Source: Azorinus chamasolen
Taxonomy: Eukaryota; Mollusca; Bivalvia; Cardiida; Solecurtidae
Direction: 5' to 3'
Assembly (NCBI GenBank): GCA_963576725.1
Contig: OY755241.1
Coordinates: 71,185,041-71,249,040, forward strand
DNA length: 64,000 nucleotides
The stretch's first letter is position 1; every line of letters begins with the position of its first letter. The notes under the pieces are model-generated. The model was not told the origin of the DNA, made no database searches, and saw only the letters and a program-made list of their open reading frames with translations. The position numbers and the translations under genes were made by a program. This document shows, piece by piece, positions 32,960 through 44,694 of the stretch.

Positions 32960-33780
32960 GTACAATATGAAGAAATTTTGAATACATAATACCCATTCAT
33001 TCTATATTTAATATTGTGGGAAATATAGATGGCCGCTCATCAATTATGAAGAGCAATATCAATTATTGGTGATTGACACGCCTATAGGTGACAGTTGATT
33101 GGATTATGTCTTTTCAATGGGTGGGTCTTAAAGATACTGAACCAATGAGCTGTGACATCTTGATAGTAGCAAAAGAGCGGAAATACCCGATAGTCTTTCT
33201 TTAAAGTTGTCGGAACTTTATTGATGACCAAATAATTAACACAATGATGACCCCCCCCCCCCCTGCGCTGAAACACCAAGGTAGTTTCCGTACATTGTAG
33301 AGCACGCAAAGCGATCATTGTTTTAATGTATGACCAAAACATTTGACCCCCATTATACTGAATTATCGTCCGCTTAAAAAATGTAGTCTGCAAAATAAAT
33401 GAAATAAGCATTGCTTTAGTTCGTTGAAAACAAACAGAAAAATGAGAGTCAGACATATTTGACCATAGTAACACTCTGGGGAACTCATCATCTGTTCAGT
33501 ATACAAACTGTTTGTAAATATTAAGGAAGCCACGCTCGGCGGGCTAAGGGTTGATCTGCATTTTGTTTATCTTTTTAAACTTTCAGGGTCCTATAGAGAA
33601 TGTCCAAGTAACCTACATTTATTATGCTGAAAGAATTTGCTTTTAAAAATGTTTTTTTGTTTTCTTACCGGGTTTCCTTCTGTCTTCTTTTAAAATAAAA
33701 ATCGACTAAATTTTGTTTCCGCGTAAAAACATCGAATTAGTGTTAGTGTATCATTTTCAAAGGCAAGTGACTGCTTAATG
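32960..33780. other. Unassigned, with a C13 run
   Basis: A run of 13 C lies at about 33252-33264. A 130-codon minus frame (33082-33474) crosses it and has no recognisable domain, so I do not call it a gene. AAGTGACTGCTTAATGCGG at about 33765 is a family C scrap. Confidence 0.45.
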
Positions 33781-33784
33781 CGGT

Positions 33785-33905
33785 GTACGGAAAAATGCCA
33801 CTGGAAAAAAAATGCCACCGGAAAAAATGCCACTGGAAAAAATGCCACCCTGATTTGGAAAAATGCCATTGGAATATATGCCACTGGAAAAAATGCCACC
33901 CTTTT
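33785..33905. repeat. ~17-bp tandem repeat of GGAAAAAATGCCACT
   Basis: Six to seven degenerate copies of AAAAAATGCCACTGG. Frames on both strands are repeat-derived. Confidence 0.8.
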
Positions 33906-34006
33906 TTCAAAATTATATTTTATCCTTTTTTTAAGGCCCCAAATAGGGGGCAAAGGTCCGGGGGCAAGTGTCCGGGAGGCAAATGTCCGTAAACCGAAAT
34001 ACCGAT
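33905..34006. repeat. Left half of a ~100-bp inverted pair, GGCAAATGTCCG type
   Basis: CCCCAAATAGGGGGCAAAGG, GGGCAAGTGTCCG and GGCAAATGTCCGTAAACCG are arranged in tandem. The segment corresponds in reverse to 37843-37960 (see there). The pair may be two ends of a 4-kb element or two solo copies. Confidence 0.5.
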
Positions 34007-34107
34007 ATCATGAATATTTATTAAATTTATTTTTAAAATAGCTTATGTACTGAGGCTTATTTGGTATTGGAACAAAACTATAGAGTTAGATTCAACATAA
34101 ATTCATA

Positions 34108-34177
34108 AGCAAACAGAGAATACCCTGATCAGACGGTTTTTATAAGAGCCATCGTATCCGTGTCTACTCTGTTTGCA
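34108..34177. repeat. Family A hairpin
   Basis: GCAAACAGAGAATACCCTGA faces CGTGTCTACTCTGTTTGC around TTTTTATAAGAG. Confidence 0.65.
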
Positions 34178-34286
34178 AGCACGTGAAAAGCGTCGATGCT
34201 CTCAGAATTTTTACTTCTGTTGCCGGGTCATGTCAGACGTGCGGATCTCTAGCTGAAGTGTAACCTAAAGTTTGGTTGTCGGTGGG

Positions 34287-34548
34287 TTTCAACCATTTCC
34301 CTGTTTAATATTTATGTCGGAAAAGATGACATCATGCTATTTATAAGTTGATTTTTATAATGGTGTATGTACGCGGTCCATGACTTTTCTTGGTACTTGT
34401 AGAAAATGTAGAGTCAGATCTTATATAATTTCACAAGTAAACAGAGCTGGTCCCGATCATACGACTCCAATAGGCACCTTCAGATCTTGGTCTACTCTGT
34501 TTGCAAAGGCATGGACATTGTTTATATATGGTAAAGGGATAAGCAAAC
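34287..34548. repeat. Family A element without clear TTAA
   Basis: ACCATTTCCCTGTTTAATAT and the right end ATATGGTAAAGGGATAA are decayed ends. The hairpin at about 34436-34505 has arms GTAAACAGAGCTGGTCCCGA and TCTTGGTCTACTCTGTTTGC. Confidence 0.5.
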
Positions 34549-34559
34549 AGAGCAGACTC

Positions 34560-34860
34560 CTGGTCAAACAGCTTTTATTTAAGAAATCTGATCTGAGTCT
34601 TATCATTTAAAGGTCAAGTAAACAGATCGGGGTTTCGTCAAATTCTGATAGTGTACAGTTAGTTAAACACTAAGCTTTAGAAAATTCTTACCGTGTTTAT
34701 CTAGTTTTGATTTAAATCGAGTTTTTATTGTACCGCGAACCGTGTATTTTGAAAATCGATACATGATTATCTCCCTTGCGTGACGTCACTTGTGATGCTC
34801 GCCTGTCAGGGATCCCATTGAGAGGGAGGAATGTACACAGAAACTTAACCTTTTCCTTTA
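34560..34860. other. Unassigned
   Basis: It begins with a half hairpin (AAACAGAGCAGACTCCTGGT, 34543 onward). One TGACGTCA lies at about 34781. No other feature. Confidence 0.4.
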
Positions 34861-34872
34861 AATTAACGCCTC

Positions 34873-34939
34873 TGCAAACAGAGTAGATCCAGATCAGAGC
34901 CTACAGGAACCGCTTAATTAGGGTCTGTTCTGTTTGCTT
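34873..34939. repeat. Family A hairpin
   Basis: GCAAACAGAGTAGATCCAGA faces AGGGTCTGTTCTGTTTGC; the loop region is shortened (CCTACAGG). Confidence 0.6.
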
Positions 34940-35248
34940 ACAAAATTAGATCAACTCCGACTACTAAGTTTCTATAAATACCCAAATTATTTTCACACTT
35001 TTCCAGACATTACGTCCATGGATTAGCCATAGAAAGTGACACTTAGTTTATCGAGTAGGGGAAACTATTTATGGGGTGTGATGTTTATTTTAGGTGTGGA
35101 ATACAACGATACTTAAAATTAAACACATACTTTTTAATTTGTTAATCTTAAACCTTCTCTTGAATTTTACCCATGCCCTGTTGTATAATTACATATAGTT
35201 TCGCTGTGTACACGTATTTGACTGTGCAATCACTGCTGTAAATCAACT

Positions 35249-35325
35249 TGTAAATAGTGCAGACCCTGATGAGACAGCGGTGATTCGAGACAACTCCTGC
35301 AGGTTTTCACTATTTACAGGTATAT
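35249..35325. repeat. Family A hairpin, rearranged
   Basis: GTAAATAGTGCAGACCCTGA at the left and TTTTCACTATTTAC at the right keep only the outermost pairing. Confidence 0.45.
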
Positions 35326-35329
35326 GGAC

Positions 35330-36530
35330 GTGAATAGCAAGCGAATGGTTAAAACTTACTTTACCTGTCAGTGAATTAACACTATTCATAAACTATAATT
35401 TAAAAAGAGGATGAGGTTAGAACCAAGACCATTAGCAAATAGTGTAGATTCAGATCAGAGGGACCATTTGGCTCCCGCCCATGAGTTGGGTCCAAACAAC
35501 TTTTAGACAGAACCAGACAACTTTAGATGGATTTCATATTTAGGCAAAGTGGGTTCAGATGAAATGGGACGTTCTCGTTAAGTAACATAGTACTATGTAT
35601 AAATGTACGTACTTTAGAAAAACAAAGAAATTCCACCAAAATGCAGAAAAATAGAAAATTATTTATTTATTTATTTTACTTTAATATTTGCAATACCAAA
35701 AATGATGCATTACTTTCGGGAAATCGAGTAAAGGTTGAACTACCAAAATATGTATTTTGTTGGGAAAATGAGAAAAGGTGGATCTTGATAATAAATGGTT
35801 GTCAGTCTTGAAGAATGACTAATTTTTTTTAATATATTCATGTTTCTGAAGCTTGTGAATTATGTTTAAATGACTGGACCCACTACAAATAAAAATGTCT
35901 ATAAAAAAATATTGTCAACACATTAAAACTGTTACTACATTTTTCTTTATCATAATTTTACAGTATACTCGTATGTGCAATTTAATTATGGTTTGTATTA
36001 CATGTATATGGAAACAACAGTAAACATAGCCAGTAGAATTTCTCTATGCATGTATGAATGAATGTGTTAAATGGCCTTAGGCCATATTGTACTAAGCCAT
36101 ATTACACACGAAATGCCCCATGCAGGGTCAGTCTCCAGATGTCAGTTATCATAGTGGCCTTTGTCAAATACCGAACAGGGGACAATGATTATTGCAAGGC
36201 CATAAAACCCGCTTCCTGTATATTACGTATTGTTGCATTCCTTTATGTAGCTGTGGTAACTTGTCAAAAGAATCAATCATTGCGGTCATGGTGCCTCAAA
36301 GTTAGTTTTGGGCAAAATGTAGGTAATAATCAGTAAAACTATAATTATAAAACGCATCCAATGAACAATTCCGTAAATTACAGTAATCCAGAATGACTTT
36401 TTTCCTATGGATTTATGGTCAAAATTGTCCATGTTCAAAAATTGCAAAAGGATCATATTTATGATAAACTATTTCCCTTATGAAAAAATATGTGTCAGTA
36501 AATCACTTCACGAATATAAACCCTTCATTC
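35330..36530. other. AT-rich stretch, nothing coding
   Basis: GCAAATAGTGTAGATTCAGA at about 35433 is a lone arm. A 92-codon frame at 36058-36336 has no recognisable domain. I see nothing else. Confidence 0.45.
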
Positions 36531-36593
36531 CATGTGCCTGTTTATGCCAATGCAAACATAGTAGACCCAGATCAAACGTATTGAAACAAATTT

Positions 36594-36649
36594 ACAAACA
36601 GAGTAGATCAAGATCAGAGAGTTTCTGATCAGGTTCTTGTCGATTTGCT
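36594..36649. repeat. Family A hairpin, decayed
   Basis: ACAAACAGAGTAGATCAAGA faces CTGATCAGGTTCTTGTCGAT. A single arm GCAAACATAGTAGACCCAGA precedes it at about 36551. Confidence 0.5.
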
Positions 36650-36856
36650 TAAGAAATAATATACCGGTAGGTCTGGTTATACAATTACTGCCATAGCATG
36701 TGCTCACATATCATTAACTCTCCAATTAAATCATTATTTCTTACAAGAATATTCATGAAGAAGATCTAAAGGCTTTTTTCACAATGTTAACTTTTCAAAT
36801 AGATCGATCATTAGCTCTGACAGATCAATTAGGATTAGATCAACAAACTTTCGCAA

Positions 36857-36926
36857 GCAAACAGAGCAGAACCTGATCAGACAGCTCTTACAGGAACTGT
36901 CCGATCTGGATCTACTCTATTTGCAA
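36857..36926. repeat. Family A hairpin
   Basis: GCAAACAGAGCAGAACCTGA faces TCTGGATCTACTCTATTTGC around CTCTTACAGGAAC. Confidence 0.7.
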
Positions 36927-37049
36927 ACGCGCGTGAAGCCGTTTATATAAGAAGAGAAGGGTTGGGAAATTGATTTTAAAGCAAATTAGGTGTCTGCTGC
37001 CAGCAGTGCTAAATCGTGTTTATTAATCATTTTTTCTTATGTTAAGTGT

Positions 37050-37530
37050 ACTTTTAAAAGGAGTGTTCTAATTACCTTACTTAACGAATCTTTATAAGCT
37101 TGTCATTGAGCAAACAGGGTAGATCCAGATCAGATTGCTCAGTATTTTGATTTTGGTCTACTCTGTTTGAAATTTAAGAAAGTTAAGGAATTAGAAAATG
37201 GAAAAAGTTTGTGTTTAAGTTAATTGGGGTAATATTATAATAATTTATAAATAATATGGCTAATATTACATCATCCATAGCTATTGGATCTATATTACCT
37301 GTCACAAAGCTAACATGGTTGAACTAGATCATATAGCTTTAGATTTGATTTGGGTCTACCCTGTTTGAAATAAATATAAGGAATCTCCTCCTTGTGATCT
37401 ACAATGTTTACTTTTATAAGTATAGAGTGTGCTAATTACCTTACTTAATGAATCTTTATAAACTGGTCTTCAGCAAACAGGGTAGATCCAGATAGCTGTA
37501 ATTTTGATTTTGGTCCACTTTGTCCAAATA
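37050..37530. repeat. Direct repeat about 360 bp apart carrying half hairpins
   Basis: CTAATTACCTTACTTAACGA ... GCAAACAGGGTAGATCCAGA (about 37068-37132) recurs at about 37431-37491. Each copy is followed by GATTTTGGTCTACT or GATTTTGGTCCACT. A third GATTTGGGTCTACCCTGTTT is between them. Confidence 0.6.
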
Positions 37531-37566
37531 TTTGGAGTATAATGATTAATCAACAAAAATAGTGGG

Positions 37567-37670
37567 GGACTTTTGTAAGCCTTGGCCATTTTAGTGAGGG
37601 GCTTTTGATCGAGGGGCTTCTGTAGTGAGGGGCTTTTAGATGAGGAGCTTTTGTAGTAAAGGGTTTTTGA
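37567..37670. repeat. ~18-bp tandem repeat of GTGAGGGGCTTTTG
   Basis: About five degenerate copies of AGTGAGGGGCTTTTGTAG. It has no coding meaning. Confidence 0.7.
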
Positions 37671-37842
37671 GTGTACCCCTATTCGACATATGAGGCATGT
37701 CCAACACATAAATAAGAATGTCTTCCATTTCAAAGAAAGGTCAGATCATGGGATCTTTTTTTCCAAAGTTCAGCTAGTTATGTATAGGGCGTTCCTGAAG
37801 GCCGATTCATTCCAGCTTCTTGTTGTACATTGTATCTACCCT

Positions 37843-37960
37843 TCGGTATACGGACATTTTCTCTCTAGGACATTTGTTCTCCTATTTGGGCATGGGAGGA
37901 TAGGGCTGACATTTGTCCCCTTCAAATTTTATTTTATTTTACTTGCTCTACTTGCTCGCA
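37843..37960. repeat. Right half of the GGCAAATGTCCG-type inverted pair
   Basis: CGGTATACGGACATTTT, GGACATTTGTTCTCCTATTT and GACATTTGTCCCC are the reverse of 33905-34006, including the CCCAAATAGG word. Confidence 0.5.
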
Positions 37961-37994
37961 AAGGATAAAAAAGAAAATACCTACATTGTTCTAA

Positions 37995-38095
37995 AAACGG
38001 ACGGTTGATTACACAGGAAATCGGTAATGCAGAAAGAGTAAGGAGCTTTCTAAATTACTTCAATCTGCAATTAGCTGTCATCTGTTTTAAACGAT
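37995..38095. repeat. Family C hairpin, decayed
   Basis: GGACGGTTGATTACACAGGA and ATCTGCAATTAGCTGTCATC are the arms; the centre is AAAGAGTAAGGAGCTTT. Confidence 0.5.
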
Positions 38096-38512
38096 CGTCA
38101 AATCAACATTTTTAAGAATGGTTGTTTACAATCGCCGCCCCTTAACCGATAATCTTTCTAAACCGATATTGGAGCTACATGTATCCTGTGTTTAGTTACC
38201 ACCTTTTTTAAATGACAGCCAATTCAACTGTTTTGAATTGTTAGTTTACTTCGCTATACCGGTTTGAGAACCTCTCTAATCAGGTCATTTTCTCGGTATG
38301 GTCACAGGGTTCGTTTTATAAGGTTTTGCAGTAATTTTGTTATTATCAGGGGCAGTTACATTTTTAACGCATCGAATATTAGACCACCGGCTTACTTTAA
38401 AACTAGAAATTGGCATTTAAATTAAGAAATATGCTTTTAAAAAGAAAGAAAGTTGGCGTACATGTATGAGATATATATTTTGCTGTACGTATTTATTAAT
38501 AAATGATAACTA

Positions 38513-38766
38513 CAGTATAACCTCTGCAAAGCAACACTCTGGGAGATATAAACTTCTGTATTGTCGTTGTAGAGAGGTTGTTGCTCATCGGAGTTTCATG
38601 GCAACTCTCTCTCAAGAGACAACCCAGTAAGGAATACCTGGGATCTTTTGAATACAAGTGACCGCTTAATGCAGGACAAAAGTACTTTTTATCCTGCATT
38701 AATCTGCCACCTGTCTTAAAACAGACATTTTATTTGTACATGTATCGATGTAGAGAGGTTCCACTG
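38513..38766. mobile_element. Family C MITE, 254 bp, TA flanked
   Basis: TA at 38511-38512 and 38767-38768 flank CAGTATAACCTCTGCAAAGC and TGTAGAGAGGTTCCACTG. The hairpin arms are AAGTGACCGCTTAATGCAGG and CCTGCATTAATCTGCCACCT. The left body is longer than in other copies (TTGTAGAGAGGTTGTTGCTC duplicated from the end). Confidence 0.7.
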
Positions 38767-38956
38767 TAAGTTTTGGGGATTCATTTAAAGTGTTGTTGAA
38801 AGGAGGTGTTTGCTGTAATCTGTACTGTATGCTATAAACCCCTTCACTGTCATTATGACGTAATAATCCACTAAAATAGTCACTGTCAAATCATTGTCTG
38901 CTTACATGTTTCATCTACTTTTCTTTATAAAAAAATTATGATAGTTTTTTACTTAA

Positions 38957-39190
38957 CCCTTTCCTCCATAAATACTCCTTTCTACGCCTCTGTAAAAGTC
39001 CCTTGTTGAAACCAATGTGATAAAAAGAGCATTTGCTCCTACACGTATAGGAGTATATGCTCTATTTAACACAATGGTTTCAAATTACAAAATTCTAAAA
39101 ACAATAATTTTATCTACTTAATGCTCCTTTTCGGTAGATTTATTCAAAGAGGTTGGATCCAAATTGAGCCTACATGTATGGAGGAATGGG
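38957..39190. mobile_element. Family B MITE, about 234 bp
   Basis: TTAA at 38953-38956 precedes CCCTTTCCTCCATAAATACT; the right end is ATGGAGGAATGGG, then TCTTAA. The palindrome AACCAATGTGATAAAAAGAG to CTCTATTTAACACAATGGTT surrounds CTCCTACACGTATAGGAG, in which the usual core is split by six extra bases. Confidence 0.7.
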
Positions 39191-39221
39191 TCTTAAGAAA
39201 CTTTAATATAAGTGTCAAATG

Positions 39222-39264
39222 GTTTGGATCCTTATCAGACGCGGCGTCTGATCAGGATCCAAAC
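39222..39264. repeat. Family A mini-hairpin, 20-bp arms
   Basis: GTTTGGATCCTTATCAGACG faces CGTCTGATCAGGATCCAAAC with one mismatch and almost no loop. It is the shortest intact form of the arm. Confidence 0.75.
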
Positions 39265-39274
39265 TGTTTGCAAA

Positions 39275-40615
39275 CATTAGAGTTTTCAAGTTTGACATGG
39301 AAGGCTTTAATAGTAAATACAACTTACAATGGGGAAATTGTGATCTATTTCTAAATAAGGAATAGGTCATGGAATTTAAGCAGGCGACACGTTGGTTTAG
39401 ACATATCCGTTTAACGAAAGAATGTGGGTGTACGAGGTCCGTGGTTTGATAAACCATGTACATACTGTATACGCTTCTTTAATAACATTGATTAATTTAA
39501 TTCGTATGCCCCTTCACTCCCAGAATTCGGTTGCCAAGACATTAACAACACTTTAGATCTAGATCAGACGTCCAATATCTCATTATCAAACCAGAACCAA
39601 AAACTGGTTTACATCTATATCTACGTTTTTAGAAAAAAAATGGATTATCTTTTTTAATCCATAGGATGCAGGTACATCATGGCAGTGAATCGATTGAGCA
39701 GAATCTAAACATGCAGTACATGTACATCAAGCAGAAAGACAAAACATGTACACAGGTACATTTGTACACAGTAAAATATTAAGCACAAGGGTAATAAAAC
39801 AACCATACAAGTATTATTCGAATGGCTATTGAAACTGGTTAAAACGTACATTTAAGCTGCCGAACCAAGACTAAATAATGGAGAAAACTTCTAACTTTAC
39901 AACTCACCTGGCTGAATTGATATTAGATGTATTAGTAAATAAAATCCCTCAATTCTTTCGTCTGCCAGAACAATATTTATATACATGTAGATCTATACAG
40001 AAATCATAAGAAGACCAGTCAGGACTATTCTCATAACAGAATCAATAGGTTTTGTTGGTCGTTTCCAGTAGATTTCTGATAATTAAAATTTACACTGATG
40101 TGAAACTGAAAACAAAATCGATTGGGAATTAGAATTGGAACCTAAAACATAGAGTCGAAATGAAGATGAATTCATTAACAATGTGCACAAACGTATGCAA
40201 ACCTGATACAAGTTATACAACCTAGTAACTTATTGTGTGTGTGTTTTGTGTTTAACGGGTGTTCCGTGTTTCTATATAAAACATCTTACGTATTGAACAA
40301 CAAATAATTGAAATAGAAAGCATACTAGAATATCGCACCCATATTATGCAGAAACGAATCAGACAATTCACGGACAGATTATATTCCAGTACAATCAAAC
40401 GCGCCAAAAATAATGGATGAATTAATTTGTGTTTGCCGAATGCAGAACAGTTTCGGTTTGGAATTAGTCTAAACGAACCATTTCTCGAGTGTTTTATTTC
40501 ATACATTTCATATCAATTTTGCAAAATTTGGATGTATATATTTGTATGTACTTGTAAAGAGAAAGATAAGCCGTGAAAATGGATATAAAAGGATGAAAAG
40601 GATATAAATATCAAT
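39275..40615. other. AT-rich stretch, nothing recognised
   Basis: A decayed arm ACTTTAGATCTAGATCAGAC lies at about 39550. An 84-codon minus frame (40252-40506) has no recognisable domain. Confidence 0.45.
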
Positions 40616-40846
40616 CCAGGTAAGGTCCAGCGCGATCCGCAGTGGTACACAGTGGTCCACGATGATACCACCACAACCTGCGGTGATAACGATCGCGCCC
40701 GGCGACGAGTGCCCCTGTGGAGGGACCAGCGCGGACCCATCACAACCCGCGCTCGATTGCGGAAGACCGCATATCAGCGCGGACAAAAATACCCGTGTCC
40801 GCGTTGGATAAAATTGCGATGGGCCGCGGAAAACAAAAAGTCCCTG
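40616..40846. repeat. Right subterminal repeats of the 11.27-kb block
   Basis: CCAGCGCGATCCGCAGTGG, CCAGCGCGGACCCATCAC, ATATCAGCGCGGACAAAAAT and GTGTCCGCGTTGG match the left-end set. The block ends GCCGCGGAAAACAAAAAGTC and CCTG. Composition is sharply more GC-rich than the interior. Confidence 0.6.
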
Positions 40847-41295
40847 AGTCCCTGCCCGAAAATATAAGACCAATCACAGCTCGATGGGACATTGTTTGGA
40901 GCCAGAAAGGCATGCAGACCAATTCGTACCAGACACAAATTCCATAAAAACTAACATTTCTACCCGTCTTCGATTGCTCTTTTGACTAAAGCGGCTGTAA
41001 AAATTATGTCCCATTGGAATATGTTGGTGATTATTTTTCGCCAAGATGTCAGCGTCATTTTAAGCCCTCAAACACTTGCGGGCGATTGGTAACGAGCGCG
41101 CAATTTGAAAAACATGGGACCCACTGCTTCCGTTTTTTGAAAATGAACGTTATTTGAATGCTAGTGTCGTGGGTTTTCGTAATGTCTCCAGCCCGATTGA
41201 CCCTCCAGCCACCCGTGTGATACATGGGCGTGAAGCTGAGTCCCTGCCCGAAAATATAAGACCAACGACAGCTCGCTGAGACAGTGTTTGGAGCC
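40844..41295 (-). repeat. Remainder of the minus-orientation satellite
   Basis: It continues the monomer broken at 29576 (CTGAGTCCCTGCCCG onward), runs through block C and block B, and ends at GGAGCC beside the inversion centre. Confidence 0.9.
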
Positions 41296-41324
41296 AGAAA
41301 GGCTCCAAACACTGTCTCAGCGAG
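41272..41324. other. Satellite inversion centre with 24-bp perfect arms
   Basis: CTCGCTGAGACAGTGTTTGG continuing to AGCC (41272-41295) is followed by the 5-base spacer AGAAA and then its exact complement (41301-41324). Outside this the two satellite arms continue to match with differences. Confidence 0.9.
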
Positions 41325-44300
41325 CTCTGGTTGGTCTTATATTTTCGGGCAGGGACTCAGCTTCACGCCCATGTTTCACACGGATGGCTGGAGGGTCAAT
41401 CGGACTGGAGACATTACGAAAGCCCACGACACTAGCATTCAAATAACGTTCATTTTCAAAAAACGGACGCAGTGGGTCCCATGTGTTTCAAATTGCGCGC
41501 TCGTTACCAATCGCCCGCAAGTGTTTGAGGGCTTAAAATGACGCTGACATCTTGGCGAAAAATAATCACCAACATATTCCAATGGGACATAATTTTTACA
41601 GCCGCTATAGTCAAAAGAGCAATCGAAGACGGGTAGAAATGTTAGTTTTTATGGAATTTGTGTCTGGTACGAATTGGTCTGCATGCCTTTCTGGCTCCAA
41701 ACAATGTCCCATCGAGCTGTGATTGGTCTTATATTTTCGGGCAGGGACTCAGCTTCACGCCCATGTATCACACGGGTGGCTGGAGGGTCAATCGGGTTGG
41801 AGACATTACGGAAACCCAACGACACTACCATTCAGATAACGTTAATTTTAAGAAAGGGCGAAAATTGCTCATTTTTGGGTTTGGTACGGATTGGTCTGCA
41901 CGCCTTTCTGGCTCCAAACACTGTCTCAGCGAGCTCTGGTTGGTCTTATATTTTCGGGCAGGGACTCAGCTTCACGCCCATGTTTCACACGGATGGCTGG
42001 ATGGTCAATAGGACTGGAGACATTACGAAAACCCACGACACTAGCATTCAAATAACGTTCATTTTCAAAAAACGGACGCAGTGGGTCCCATGTTTTTCAA
42101 TTGCGCGCTCGTTACCAATCGCCCGCAAGTGTTTGAGGGCTTAAAATGACGCTGACATCTTGGCGAAAAATAATCACCAACATATTCCAATGGGACATAA
42201 TTTTTACAGCCGCTATAGTCAAAAGAGCAATCGAAGACGGGTAGAAATGTTAGTTTTTATGGAATTTGTGTCTGGTACGAATTGGTCTGCATGCCTTTCT
42301 GGCTCCAAACAATGTCCCATCGAGCTGTGATTGGTCTTATATTTTCGGGCAGGGACTCAGCTCAAAGCCCATGTATCACACGTGTGGCTGGAGGGTCAAT
42401 CGGGCTGGAGACATTACGGAAACCCAACGACACTACCATTCAGATAACGTTAATTTTAAGAAAGGGCGAAGATTGCTCATTTTGGGGTTTGGTAGGATTG
42501 GTCTGCACGCCTTTCTGGCTCCAAACACTGTCTCAGCGAGCTCTGGTTGGTCTTATATTTTCGGGCAGGGACTCAGCTTCACGCCCATGTTTACACGGAT
42601 GGCTGGAGGGTCAATCGGACTGGAGACATTACGAAAACCCACGACACTAGCATTCGAATAACGTTCATTTTCAAAAAACGGACGCAGTGGGTCCCATGTG
42701 TTTCAAATTGCGCGCTCGTTACCAATCGCCCGCAAGTGTTTGAGGGCTTAAAATGACGCTGACATCTTGGCAAAAAATAATCACCAACATATTCCATTGG
42801 GACATAATTTTTACAGCCGCTATAGTCAAGAGCAATCGAAGACGGGTAGAAATGTACGTTTTTATGGAATTTGTGTCTGGTACGAATTGGTCTACATGCC
42901 TTTCTGGCTCCATGTCCTATCGAGCTGTGATTGGTCTTATATTTTCGGACAGGGACTCAGCTCAACGCCCATGTATCACACGGGTTGCTGGAGGGTCAAT
43001 CGGGCTGGAGACATTACGGAAACCCAACGACACTACCATTCAGATAACGTTAATTTTAAGAAAGGGCGAAGATTGCTCATTTTGGGGTTTGGTACGGATT
43101 GGTCTGCACGCCTTTCTGGCTCCAAACACTGTCTCAGCGAGCCCTGGTTAGTCTTAATTTTTCGGACAGGGACTCAGCTTCACGCCCATGTATCACACGG
43201 GTGGCTGGAGGGTCAATCGGTCTGGAGACATTACGAAAACCCACGACACTAGCATTCAAATAACGTTCATTTTCAAAAAACGGACGCAGTGGGTCCCATG
43301 TGTTTCAAATTGCGCGCTCGTTATCAATCGCCCGCAAGTGTTTGAGGGCTTAAAATGACGCTGACATCTTGGCAAAAAATAATCACCAACATATTCCATT
43401 GGGACATAATTTTTACAGCCGCTATAGTCAAGAGCAATCGAAGACGGGTAGAAATGTAAGTTTTTATGGAATTTGTGTCTGGTACGAATTGGTCTGTATG
43501 CCTTTCTGGCTCCAAACAATGTCCCATCGAGCTGTGATTGGTCTTATATTTTCGGACAGGGACTCAGCTCAACGCCCATGTATCACACGTGTGGCTGGAG
43601 GGTCAATCGGGCTGGAGACATTACGGAAACCCAACGACACTACCATTCAGATAACGTTAATTTTAAGAAAGGGCGAAGATTGCTCATTTTGGGGTTTGGT
43701 ACGGATTGGTCTGCACGCCTTTCTGGCTCCAAACACTGTCTCAGCGAGCCCTGGTTAGTCTTATATTTTCGGGCAGGGACTCAGCTTCACGCCCATGTAT
43801 CACACGGGTGGCTGGAGGGTCAATCGGTCTGGAGACATTACGAAAACCCACGACACTAGCATTCAAATAACGTTCATTTTCAAAAAACGGACGCAGTGGG
43901 TCCCATGTGTTTCAAATTGCGCGCTCGTTACCAATCGCCCGCAAGTGTTTGAGGGCTTACATGTAAAATGACGCTGACATCTTGGCGAAAAATAATCACC
44001 AACATATTCCAATGGGACATAATTTTTACAGCCGCTATAGTCAAAAGAGCAATCGAAGACGGGTAGAAATGTAAGTTTTTATGGAATTTGTGTCTGGTAC
44101 GAATTGGTCTGCATGCCTTTCTGGCTCCAAACAATGTCCCATCGAGCTGTGATTGGTCTTATATTTTCGGACAGGGACTCAGCTCCACGCCCATGTATCA
44201 CACGGGTGGCTGGAGGGTCAATCGGGCTGGAGACATTACGAAAACCCAACGACACTACCATTCAGATAACGTTAATTTTAAGAAAGGGCGAATATTTCTC

Positions 44301-44694
44301 ATTTTTGGGTTTGGTACGGATTGGTCTGCACGCCTTTCTGGCTCCAAACACTGTCTCAGCGAGCTCTGGTTGGTCTTATATTTTCGGGCAGGGACTCAGC
44401 TTCACGCCCATGTATCACACGGGTGGCTGGAGGGTCAATCGGGCTGGAGACATTACGAAAACCCACGACACTAGCATTCAAATAACGTTCATTTTCAAAA
44501 AACGGACTCAGTGGGTCCCATGTTTTTCAAATTGAGCGCTCGTTACCAATCGCCCGCAAGTGTTTGAGGGCTTAAAATGACGCTGACATCTTGGCAAAAA
44601 ATAATCACCAACATATTCCATTGGGACATAATTTTTACAGCCGCTATAGTCAAGAGCAATCGAAGACTGGTAGAAATGTAAGTTTTTATGGAAT

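Noticed and set aside
33082..33474. 130-codon minus frame
   Set aside because: It includes a poly-G/C run translated as glycines, has no recognisable domain and no splice or start context.
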